This document shows positions 7,901-15,924 of a stretch of DNA of 50,377 nucleotides, in pieces (position 1 is the stretch's first letter; each line of letters opens with the position of its first letter). A model generated the notes under the pieces. The model made no database searches. It saw nothing but the letters and a program-made list of their open reading frames with translations, and was not told where the DNA came from. This stretch comes from Candidatus Brocadia carolinensis. GTDB taxonomy: Bacteria > Planctomycetota > Brocadiia > Brocadiales > Brocadiaceae. A program made the position numbers and the translations under genes. The stretch is taken from the NCBI GenBank assembly GCA_002009475.1, contig AYTS01000026.1, positions 1-50,377 on the forward strand, written 5' to 3'.

Positions 7901-10900
7901 ATGTCGAAAGGAAGAAGGAAGAAAGCCGAAGAGATAAACCTGTCTGACGCGAAGGCATATCGTCATGCTGATGCGGATTCTCCTTTGCGTCCGGATGTAG
8001 GCACGCAGGTACAGTTCAGGAAGAAAAGGCCACCCACAACGTATCGTTATGATTCTTCGCTTTCTCCGGCGCTGGATTGGGACGGGCAAAATCCTTCCCG
8101 TGAGTTGGGTGAATGGCTTATTGCCATGATTGAAAAGGCGGCTGCGCTTCCGGCGCCTCATACCTTTGATAAACCCCAGGAGTTTAAGAATTCCGCGGGA
8201 CACGTTATCTCCACAGTCAGGGGATTACAGGAAGCCGTGGAGCAGTTGAAACGTCTCCAAAAACCTTTTCTTGACTGGACAGGCAAGGCAGAACGGCTTT
8301 CGTTTGATGTACCGACGCTACCGCTCTTTGTCCACGAACGTCTCTCCACAAAGGCGATTATTGAAACCCTGAAAGCCCACCGGAAGCAAGAGGGACCCAA
8401 ACAATTGTCGTTGTTTGATCTTTTTGCCGATGAACAGAGATCGGTTACCGACCAGGTGTTGAAGGCTTATGAATACCGGGACAAGTGGGTGAATCGCATG
8501 ATCCTCGGCGATTCCCTTGTCGTGATGAACTCACTCCTGCATTACGAAGGACTTGGTGGACAGGTGCAGATGATCTACATTGACCCGCCCTACGGCATCA
8601 AATTCGGCAGCAACTTCCAGCCGTTTGTGCGCAAACGCGATGTAGGCCATAACGATGATGAAGACATGACCCGTGAGCCGGAGATGGTAAAGGCTTATCG
8701 GGATACATGGGAACTTGGCTTGCATTCATACCTAACTTACATGCGTGATCGTTTGCTGATTGCACGTGATCTTCTTACACCAACGGGAAGTATCTTTGTG
8801 CAGATAAGTGACGAGAATTTGCATCATGTGCGGGAAATAATGGATGAGGTGTTTGGGAAGGAGAATTTTGTCAGTGCAATAACTTTTCAGAAAACAACAA
8901 GTTCTACAGGAGATAGGTTGTCATCAATTTCTGATTATTTACTTTGGTATTGTAAAGGCATAGAGAAATTAAAATATAGGCAACTTTATTATAAAAAGGA
9001 ATTCGGTAGTGATGGGTCGTTGGGATACAACCGTGTAGTTCTTCCCGATGGGACAAAGAGAAGCTTAACAAAAGAAGAAAAAGAGGATTTGTCAATAATC
9101 CCAAAGGGATCAAGAATTTATAAAATTGATAATTTGACGAGCACGAGGCCCGCCGGTGAAGGCGATGTTCGCGAGTATGAATTTGATGGAAAACATTATT
9201 CTCCAGGTAAAGGAACATTTAAGACAGATTTGAAAGGCTTAAATCAACTTGTTAAATCCAATCGAGTTGAAGCAACTTCAGGCGGTATATATTATGTCAG
9301 ATATTTTGAAGATTTCCCTTATTTCTCGATTTCAAATTTATGGAGCGATACAAGTGCTGGTGGTTTTGGCATGGATAAGATGTACGTTGTGCAAACTAAT
9401 GATAAAGTCATTCAGCGGTGTATGCTCATGACCACCGACCCAGGCGATCTTGTGCTTGATCCGACCTGTGTGCGGGAGGGGACGCTGGTTTTGACCCCAA
9501 GCGCCGTTCCTACCCCCCTTAATCCCCCCGTAAACGGGGGGAGAAGAAGTGATGGCATAAACGCTGGGAAAACTACTCCCTCCCCGTTTACGGGGAGGGC
9601 CGGGGTGGGGTGTCCTGATTCCATAACGGGGCGGGCTGGGGTGGGGTTGCCAAACTCCATAGCGGGAAGGACTGGCTTGGGGCGCCCTGCGATGGGGTTA
9701 ACTCCCATAGAATCCCTCAAACCAGGCGATTCCGTTTACTCCCACGACGGCGAACCACACCGTGTCATTCGCACCATAAAAAGACGCTATCATGGCACCA
9801 TGATTGGCATTCGCCACAGATTATCACCTGACACACTCTGGCTTACCGGGGACCACCCTGTCCTGATAAAAACGCGGCGTCATGCATTTACTCATAAGCG
9901 TGACTGGGGGCATGTGCCAAAAGAAACCTTTTCACGGGCGCGTTCCATTCGCAAGGAAATGACTCCCTACGAACGAAAACTCTGGTCAAAATTAAGGGGT
10001 GAGCAGCTTGGCGTCAAGTTCCGCAGACAGCATCCCGTCGGTTCGTACATCGCAGATTTTTACTGCGCAGAGCGCTCCCTGGTTGTTGAAATTGACGGAA
10101 ATTCCCATTTCTCAGACGGCGGGAAACGCCGTGACGAGACAAGAACGGGATGTTTGACAAACGCAGGACTTGGGGTACTTCGTTTCACGAACAGAGATAT
10201 TCAAACCAACCTTGAAGGCGTGGTAGAACGCATTTGCCTTGAAATTGGTAAGGAAGCTAAAGATAGCAGGGAAGATACCGTCTGGCTTATGGCTGATAAA
10301 TTGCAGGTGGGCGACACCGTATTTTATGGTACAGATGTAGTCCCTGTTCAAATTGCAGAACTTCTTCGTGAAGAGACGACGGAATATGTCTACGACCTGG
10401 AGGTCGAAGGCGCGCATTCCTTCCTGACAAACGTCTGTGCCGTGCACAATTGCGGCTCAGGCACAACTGCCTATGTCGCAGAACAATGGGGACGTCGCTG
10501 GATAACCATTGATACAAGCCGTGTACCACTTGCGCTTGCACGCCAGAGAATACTTACCGCTACATTTCCCTATTACGAGCTAAAAGATGGGGCACGCGGG
10601 CCAGTGGGCGGTTTTGTTTATAAGCGCAAACAGAATAAGAAAGGCGAAGAGATCGGTGGTATCGTACCGCATGTAACTTTAAAATCCATTGCCAATAATG
10701 AACCTCCTGCTGAAGAAGTCCTGGTTGACCGTCCCGAAGTAGACAATAAAATCACCAGGGTCTCAGGCCCGTTCTGTGTTGAGGCAACGATTCCAACGCC
10801 AGTTGACTGGGAAGGTGATGGTGTAGAAGACTCAAGTGCTGGAGTGGCAGAGCAGCATGGGTCATTTATTGACCGCATGCTTGAGATACTGCGTAAATCA

Positions 10901-11803
10901 CCGGTGCTCCACATAGGAAGCGGCAAGAGCGTTACCCTTAAAAACATCCGACCACCTGCAAAGACATTATCATTATCTGCAGAAGCGATAGTATTTCCTG
11001 CTAATTTAGTAAACGGGAAGTCTACCCCCCTTAGTCCCCCCGTAAACGGGGGGAGAACAGGTGTTGACATAAACGGGGGAAAAGAAGCTCCCTCCCCGTT
11101 TACGGGGAGGGCTGGGGTGGGGGAGCCCGTTGCGCTGCTCTTTGGCCCTGAAAATGGCGCTGTGAGTGAAAAGCTCGTACACGAGGCGCTGAAAGAGGCC
11201 AATTTGAGAGGTTACACCCATCTGTATGTGATTGGTGTTGGTATTCAATCGAACGCCAGGATTCTGATTGAGAATGCCGTAAATATGGGTATGATTCCGG
11301 CAACATACGTTCAGGCAACTCCAGACATTATGATGGGTGATCTTTTAAAGAACATGCGTTCCAGCCAGATATTCAGCGTATGTGGCCTGCCAGAGGTAAG
11401 GCTTACAAAGGTAAATCCCAGCGCCCCCTCACTCAAGTCCCTTCCCACAAAGGGAGAGGGAGGCTCTCTGTATCAGGTGGAGTTGCTTGGGCTTGATGTC
11501 CTCGATCCTGTGACTATGGACATTGACAAACGAGGCGGCAATGACGTGCCTGCGTGGTTTCTGGATACGGATTACAACGGTCTCTGTTTCCATGTCTGTC
11601 AGGCATTCTTCCCGCGCACCAGCGCATGGGATAATCTCAAGCGTGCCTTAAAGGGTAGTTATGATGAAGGTGTGTGGGAACACCTTGCAGGGACGAAAAG
11701 CGTTCCGTTTGAGGCTGGCGAACATGGACAGATTGCGGTAAAGGTGATTGACGACCGCGGGAATGAGTTGATGGTGGTGAAGAATCTGAGGGAGTCTGTA
11801 TAA
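7901..11803 (+). CDS. Type III-like DNA methyltransferase (Mod) interrupted by an intein
   Basis: An intact frame of 1300 residues encoding the modification subunit of a type III-like restriction system. Motif IV, DPPYGIKFGSN, is at residues 228-238. The SAM-binding motif DPT-CGSGTTAYVAE comes after it, the beta-class order, and is split by an intein at residues 523-850. The extein C-terminus includes RWITIDTSRVPLALARQRIL. Two palindromic repeats are translated in frame: one inside the intein (about residues 537-600) and one at about 1041-1076; a third short proline-rich stretch, PSLKSLPTKGEGGSL, lies near 1176. Without intein and repeats the protein is about 935 residues. The ATG follows AGAGGT. 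The res gene lies about 730 bases downstream, separated by an IS200-type relic. Confidence 0.9.
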   Translation: MSKGRRKKAEEINLSDAKAYRHADADSPLRPDVGTQVQFRKKRPPTTYRYDSSLSPALDWDGQNPSRELGEWLIAMIEKAAALPAPHTFDKPQEFKNSAGHVISTVRGLQEAVEQLKRLQKPFLDWTGKAERLSFDVPTLPLFVHERLSTKAIIETLKAHRKQEGPKQLSLFDLFADEQRSVTDQVLKAYEYRDKWVNRMILGDSLVVMNSLLHYEGLGGQVQMIYIDPPYGIKFGSNFQPFVRKRDVGHNDDEDMTREPEMVKAYRDTWELGLHSYLTYMRDRLLIARDLLTPTGSIFVQISDENLHHVREIMDEVFGKENFVSAITFQKTTSSTGDRLSSISDYLLWYCKGIEKLKYRQLYYKKEFGSDGSLGYNRVVLPDGTKRSLTKEEKEDLSIIPKGSRIYKIDNLTSTRPAGEGDVREYEFDGKHYSPGKGTFKTDLKGLNQLVKSNRVEATSGGIYYVRYFEDFPYFSISNLWSDTSAGGFGMDKMYVVQTNDKVIQRCMLMTTDPGDLVLDPTCVREGTLVLTPSAVPTPLNPPVNGGRRSDGINAGKTTPSPFTGRAGVGCPDSITGRAGVGLPNSIAGRTGLGRPAMGLTPIESLKPGDSVYSHDGEPHRVIRTIKRRYHGTMIGIRHRLSPDTLWLTGDHPVLIKTRRHAFTHKRDWGHVPKETFSRARSIRKEMTPYERKLWSKLRGEQLGVKFRRQHPVGSYIADFYCAERSLVVEIDGNSHFSDGGKRRDETRTGCLTNAGLGVLRFTNRDIQTNLEGVVERICLEIGKEAKDSREDTVWLMADKLQVGDTVFYGTDVVPVQIAELLREETTEYVYDLEVEGAHSFLTNVCAVHNCGSGTTAYVAEQWGRRWITIDTSRVPLALARQRILTATFPYYELKDGARGPVGGFVYKRKQNKKGEEIGGIVPHVTLKSIANNEPPAEEVLVDRPEVDNKITRVSGPFCVEATIPTPVDWEGDGVEDSSAGVAEQHGSFIDRMLEILRKSPVLHIGSGKSVTLKNIRPPAKTLSLSAEAIVFPANLVNGKSTPLSPPVNGGRTGVDINGGKEAPSPFTGRAGVGEPVALLFGPENGAVSEKLVHEALKEANLRGYTHLYVIGVGIQSNARILIENAVNMGMIPATYVQATPDIMMGDLLKNMRSSQIFSVCGLPEVRLTKVNPSAPSLKSLPTKGEGGSLYQVELLGLDVLDPVTMDIDKRGGNDVPAWFLDTDYNGLCFHVCQAFFPRTSAWDNLKRALKGSYDEGVWEHLAGTKSVPFEAGEHGQIAVKVIDDRGNELMVVKNLRESV
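9467..10450 (+). other. Intein with DUF559-type nuclease domain
   Basis: A 328-residue protein intron (host residues 523-850). Block A is CVREGTLVLT with Cys1; after the palindromic insert the fold resumes with TPIESLKPGDSVYSHDG. Block B is LTGDHPVL with its His. Block F is YVYDLEVEGAHSFLTN and block G is VCAVHN, followed by Cys+1 of the host. The centre (about host residues 674-780) is a PD-(D/E)XK nuclease of the DUF559/Vsr-like type: MTPYERKLWSKLRGEQLG, then GVKFRRQHPVGSYIADFYC and VVEIDGNSH. Most inteins carry LAGLIDADG or HNH nucleases, so this is unusual. Splicing would restore the methyltransferase motif DPTCGSGTT. Confidence 0.93.
9511..9695 (+). repeat. GC-palindrome repeat, copy D, translated inside the intein
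   Basis: This copy has two palindromes (C-run GTAAAC G-run at about 9524-9541, and CTCCCCGTTTACGGGGAG at about 9580-9597) and is translated as PTPLNPPVNGG...TPSPFTGRAGVG. It is followed by degenerate tandem units reading GRAGVGLP, GRTGLGRP. It lies in the loop between intein block A and the next strand. Its termini differ from the intergenic copies. Confidence 0.85.
11023..11123 (+). repeat. GC-palindrome repeat, copy E, translated in the methyltransferase
   Basis: The same two-palindrome unit as the copy at 9511, in the same reading frame, translated STPLSPPVNGGRTG...APSPFTGRAGVG. It interrupts the C-terminal half of the methyltransferase between NLVNGK and EPVALLFGPENG. The frame is kept open through the whole repeat. 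Confidence 0.85.
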
Positions 11804-11809
11804 CGACCG

Positions 11810-12312
11810 CTGTCATACATGGCAGGATTATAACTCCGTCTTTCAGGTTGGTAAAAGGGGAAGAATCTCGAATAATTTCGCGCTACAAAACGGAGACGAA
11901 GAACCTATCGTAACCCCAGCCTTCAGGCTGGGGGCTAAAAACAAAGAAATCTTCGTTGATACCTTGAATGGTTATACAGAACATTTACACTGTCTCCTTG
12001 GATTAAATGCGGATATGAGTATTTCAAAAGCAATGCATCTGATAAAAGGTGAATCGTCTTTCTGGATAAACAAACAAAAAATCACACCATATACGTTTGA
12101 ATGGGCAGATGAATATTTCGCAGTTTCCGTGAGTGAATCAATGCTTGATAAGGTAAGATTCTACATCAGTAGCCAGGAAGAACATCACAAGAAGGTTACC
12201 TTTGATCAGGAATATGAGGAATTCGTCAGGAAATACTATTTTGGAAGTCACGGCTAAAGCCGTATTTGATTGGTATTAATGATCTCCGCCATAAATGGCG
12301 GAGTTATACAGG
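11810..12312 (+). mobile_element. IS200/REP-type element remnant with flanking hairpins
   Basis: The transposase relic at 11964 is bracketed by two similar sequences in the same orientation: TCATACATGGC..GATTATAAC near 11814-11835 and CCATAAATGGC..GAGTTATAC near 12289-12310. The second forms a hairpin, CTCCGCC-ATAAAT-GGCGGAG (12284-12303). Two more hairpins flank the coding part: CCCCAGCC-TTCA-GGCTGGGG (11914-11933) and ACGGCT-AA-AGCCGT (12250-12263). This layout fits a decayed IS200-family or REP-associated transposase unit. It separates mod from res. Confidence 0.6.
11964..12257 (+). pseudogene. IS200-like Y1 transposase, N-terminally truncated
   Basis: The 97-residue frame keeps the HUH motif (EHLHCLL), the ISKAMHLIKGESSFWINK segment and the catalytic tyrosine region (FYISSQEEHHKKVTF), typical of single-strand Y1 transposases of about 150 residues. 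The first third is missing: upstream the frame runs into a hairpin at 11914-11934. The frame opens with TTG and no ribosome-binding site. I call it a relic. Confidence 0.8.
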
Positions 12313-12428
12313 ATGTCCCAGAATATATAGCAATAAATTCTGTTTTTCGAAAAATCCAGGTTGACACCCCTTCTTATTTGCAGGTTTAAGTATCGAAAAC
12401 CGGAGGTTTTTGGCTATATCTAGGTTAA

Positions 12429-12503
12429 GGGATTTCAATCACCCCCCATAGTCCCCCCGTAAACTGGGGGGAAACAGGGAGGAAAGTTGACGAAGGCCTA
12501 ATT
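12429..12503 (+). repeat. GC-palindrome repeat, copy F (complete)
   Basis: Left terminus GGATTTCAATCAC, C-run, TAGT, core palindrome around GTAAAC (one mismatch, CTGGGG), AAACAGGGAGGAAAGTTG and right terminus GAAGGCCTAATTT. It ends about 30 bases before the res start, matching the placement of other copies just upstream of genes. Confidence 0.85.
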
Positions 12504-12533
12504 TATCTTAGATGAGGCTATCCCAAAGGAGCT

Positions 12534-15500
12534 TTGAAGACAAACAAAGATACTATGAACAATTTTGAAGTTGAACAACCTATACGAAATTCCCCTTATG
12601 ATGAACCTGCCGAGCACTGGCATATTGAGGAGGGACAACCACCGGAAATAAGAGCAGATCGCCGTCCGGCAGGGTATTTTTACCGCGACCCAAAAGCTCC
12701 CATATCTTCAGGAGAACACGAGGCGCGGGGACAGTGGGTTGAGTTGGCGCTTGTAAACCTGATACGCAAACAGATGAAGGATTGGCGAACAAAGAACTAT
12801 CCCGGCGTGACAGGGACAACCCTTGAGCTCTTGAAATATTGGCAGCGCGACGGAAGGCAGCACCGGCTTTTCTTTGCGCAGATAGAAGCCGCTGAGACAA
12901 TCATCTTCTTACATGAAGCTCGTGCAGACTATCTTCAGGGAATTAATATACCGCTTGACGATATAAGCGACGAACGAAAGGCTGAAGGCTATACGGCCTT
13001 TAAACGCTACGCCTGCAAGATGGCTACCGGCGCTGGAAAGACGACCGTAATGGGCATGCTTGCGGCGTGGACTATTCTGAACAAGGTCAATGACAGGGGT
13101 GATGGGAGATTTTCAGATGTGGTGCTTGTGGTCTGCCCCAATGTCACGATCCGCAATCGTTTGCAGGAACTTGACCCGGCAAGAGGTGAAGCAAGCCTGT
13201 ACCGTACGCGCGACCTGGTTCCGCAACACCTCATGTCTGACTTGATAAAAGGCCGGGTGCTGGTAACCAACTGGCATGTGTTTGAAGCGCAGGGAATCCA
13301 AACCGGAGGCGTGAGCGCAAAAGTCAGCAAGGCAGGTGTGCCTGTACGGATTAAAGAGACGATAACCATTGGAACAAAGACAACCATTGCACGTGGGAAG
13401 CGATACCTGACACCGGATGAATTAGATCGTCAAGTAGCAACGGGTCTGATTTCAATTTTGAGCGAGGAGCGGGATAAGCAGGGGAATCTTAAGAAAGTTG
13501 CTGTTGAGTCGGTCAAATATGTTGAGAGCGATACGGCTATGGTAAACCGTGTGCTTGGGAAGGAGATCGGCGGGAAGCAAAATATCCTTGTATTCAATGA
13601 CGAGGCGCATCACGCCTACCGTATTCGTAAACCCGAACCGGACGAAACAGAAGAAGATGTTTTTGGAGAAGAAGAGGAAATCGAGGAATTCTTCAAGGAG
13701 GCAACTGTCTGGGTTGACGGTCTCGACAGGATACGTAAGCTGCGGGGTATTAATTTCTGCGTAGACCTTTCTGCAACCCCGTATTACTTAGGCCGTGTTG
13801 GTCAGGAAACCAATCGCACGTTCCCATGGGTCGTGAGTGATTTTGGCCTGACGGATGCGATTGAATCCGGACTGGTAAAGATTCCTCAATTAGCAGTTCG
13901 GGATACTACAGGCGCTGAGATACCCGGATACTTCAATATATGGCGCTGGATACTTCCACGCCTTACCCCTGCCGAGCGTGGCGGCAAGAGGGGAACTCCA
14001 AAACCTGAGGCGATTCTTAAATGGGCAAACACACCTATTGCAATGCTGGCAGGACTCTGGGAAGAATTAAGGCAGAAATGGACAGAAGATAGCCAGGATT
14101 CCCGTCCTCCGGTATTTATTCTTGTCTGCAAAAACACCAAGATAGCAAAGGTGGTCTATGAATGGCTTGCAGAGGACAAACCGCCAACCGGCATACCTTC
14201 TTCTGGAATCGGTGGGTTTCTCAATCGTAATGGAAATATACTCACCATCAGGGTGGACTCAAAAGTAGTGCATGAAACCGACACGGAAGGCGCTAAAAGT
14301 GACGAATCACGCTGGATGAGATTTACCCTCGATACTGTGGGAAAGACTGATTGGCCACGTGATAGTCAAGGACGTGCAATTTATCCGGAAGGGTTTGAAG
14401 AACTGGCAAAGAAACTTGGCCGGCCGCTTCACCCGCCGGGCAGGGATGTGCGCTGTATTGTAAGTGTCGGGATGCTCACTGAAGGCTGGGACTGCAATAC
14501 GGTTACTCACATTGTCGGGCTGAGGCCGTTTATGTCTCAGCTCTTATGTGAGCAGGTAGTAGGACGGGGACTGAGGCGTTCAAATTATGAAGTTGGAGAA
14601 GACGGCGAACTTACTGAAGAGGTTGCTAAGGTATTTGGTGTCCCTTTTGAGGTAATTCCCTTCAAGCAGAACAAGATGGGGACTAATCCTCCTCCTGTAA
14701 AGCGATATCATATAACAGCAGTACCCGGAAAGGCTCAATATGAGATAAGATACCCGCGCGTCGAAGGCTATCAGCAGGCTATCCGCAATCGTATTATGGT
14801 GGACTGGAATGCTGTTGCACAACTGCGTCTCGACCCGATGAACATTCCACCGGAAGTGGAGATGAAAGCCGGACTCCCCAACAACCAGGGGCGTTATTCG
14901 CTCACGGGACCCGGGAGGATTGAAAATGTGGATCTAAACCCTTATCGGTCTGGGCGGCGTTTTCAGGAACTGGTCTTTGAACTGGCACGTGATTTGGCCA
15001 GGGACTATGTGTCACAGCCGGGGTGCACGGTACCGTCACATATCCTTTTCCCGCAGGTTGCAAAGATTGTGGAAAAATATCTGAAGGAAAAAGTTGTGCC
15101 TGTTGCACCCGCAAGTATCCTGGATGTATTCTTGTCCCCATACTATGGATGGGTTATTGAACGATTAGTAGAAGCCATCAAACCCGATACATCCCTGGGA
15201 GAAGCGCCGGAGATACCGCGTTATGAAACAAGCCGTGGACCGGGCTCTACGGCAGAAGTGGATTTTTGGACAAGCAGGGAGGTGCGCGAAGTCATCCACT
15301 CCCATGTAAATTATGTTGTTGCCGACACGAAAAAATGGGAACAGGCTGCTGCATATATCATTGATAAACATGAGAAGGTAGAAGCATTTGTTAAAAACGC
15401 CGGCATCGGCTTTGCCATTCCCTATTTACATAACGGTCAGCCTCATGACTATATGCCAGATTTCATCATCCGCTTAAAATGTGAACCACCCATCCATCTT

Positions 15501-15665
15501 ATTTTGGAAACAAAAGGATTTGATGAACTTGCAGAAATAAAGGCCCAGGCTTCAAAAAGGTGGGTGGATGCGGTAAATGCTGAAGGAAGTTATGGTAAAT
15601 GGGAATATGCCGTTGCCAGAAAACCGGAAGAAGTGGGGAAAAGGATAGATGAATCTGTGAAATGA
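12534..15665 (+). CDS. Type III-like restriction endonuclease subunit (Res), helicase-nuclease
   Basis: The 1043-residue protein is the restriction partner of the methyltransferase upstream. It has a superfamily 2 helicase core: Walker A ACKMATGAGKTTVM (about residue 165), the Walker B variant FNDEAHH (about 355), LSATPYYLGR (motif III, about 418), SVGMLTEGWDCN and the arginine-finger motif QVVGRGLRR (about 675). A PD-(D/E)XK nuclease lies at the C-terminus: YMPDFIIR followed by LILETKG near residues 980-1000. Together these translocate along and cut unmodified DNA. The start is either TTG 12534, close behind AAAGGAG, or ATG 12555, which lacks a clear ribosome-binding site. Confidence 0.9.
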   Translation: MKTNKDTMNNFEVEQPIRNSPYDEPAEHWHIEEGQPPEIRADRRPAGYFYRDPKAPISSGEHEARGQWVELALVNLIRKQMKDWRTKNYPGVTGTTLELLKYWQRDGRQHRLFFAQIEAAETIIFLHEARADYLQGINIPLDDISDERKAEGYTAFKRYACKMATGAGKTTVMGMLAAWTILNKVNDRGDGRFSDVVLVVCPNVTIRNRLQELDPARGEASLYRTRDLVPQHLMSDLIKGRVLVTNWHVFEAQGIQTGGVSAKVSKAGVPVRIKETITIGTKTTIARGKRYLTPDELDRQVATGLISILSEERDKQGNLKKVAVESVKYVESDTAMVNRVLGKEIGGKQNILVFNDEAHHAYRIRKPEPDETEEDVFGEEEEIEEFFKEATVWVDGLDRIRKLRGINFCVDLSATPYYLGRVGQETNRTFPWVVSDFGLTDAIESGLVKIPQLAVRDTTGAEIPGYFNIWRWILPRLTPAERGGKRGTPKPEAILKWANTPIAMLAGLWEELRQKWTEDSQDSRPPVFILVCKNTKIAKVVYEWLAEDKPPTGIPSSGIGGFLNRNGNILTIRVDSKVVHETDTEGAKSDESRWMRFTLDTVGKTDWPRDSQGRAIYPEGFEELAKKLGRPLHPPGRDVRCIVSVGMLTEGWDCNTVTHIVGLRPFMSQLLCEQVVGRGLRRSNYEVGEDGELTEEVAKVFGVPFEVIPFKQNKMGTNPPPVKRYHITAVPGKAQYEIRYPRVEGYQQAIRNRIMVDWNAVAQLRLDPMNIPPEVEMKAGLPNNQGRYSLTGPGRIENVDLNPYRSGRRFQELVFELARDLARDYVSQPGCTVPSHILFPQVAKIVEKYLKEKVVPVAPASILDVFLSPYYGWVIERLVEAIKPDTSLGEAPEIPRYETSRGPGSTAEVDFWTSREVREVIHSHVNYVVADTKKWEQAAAYIIDKHEKVEAFVKNAGIGFAIPYLHNGQPHDYMPDFIIRLKCEPPIHLILETKGFDELAEIKAQASKRWVDAVNAEGSYGKWEYAVARKPEEVGKRIDESVK

Positions 15666-15924
15666 TGCGAGTGATAAAACTTGATCAAATCCATTTTTTG
15701 TCTGAATACTACCTCGCAAAGAGACTGTTCAAGGCGTTTAAAGGAAAACTTTCCGGTGAATAAATAATTTCCTTATGAAAAAGGATTGAGGTTGTTAAAA
15801 TATTGAAAAATGATTATTATCACAGGGAAAGAAAATGAGTATTGAAATTGCCGTCAAATGAATATTGAGATGCTTGTTTCCAACATATCTTACACAGAAA
15901 AAATTTAACCTTCTCATCAAATAA
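15666..15924 (+). other. Intergenic stretch with a 32-codon mini-ORF
   Basis: A frame of 32 residues (MRVIKLDQIHFLSEYYLAKR and on, 15665-15763) overlaps the res stop by one base, an arrangement that can give translational coupling. It matches nothing I know and may be chance. The remainder is AT-rich and shows nothing else. Confidence 0.25.

Noticed and set aside
12361..12390. Promoter for res starting TTGACA at 12361
   Set aside because: The -35 is perfect, but at 17 bases the -10 would be GTTTAA, which is a poor match.
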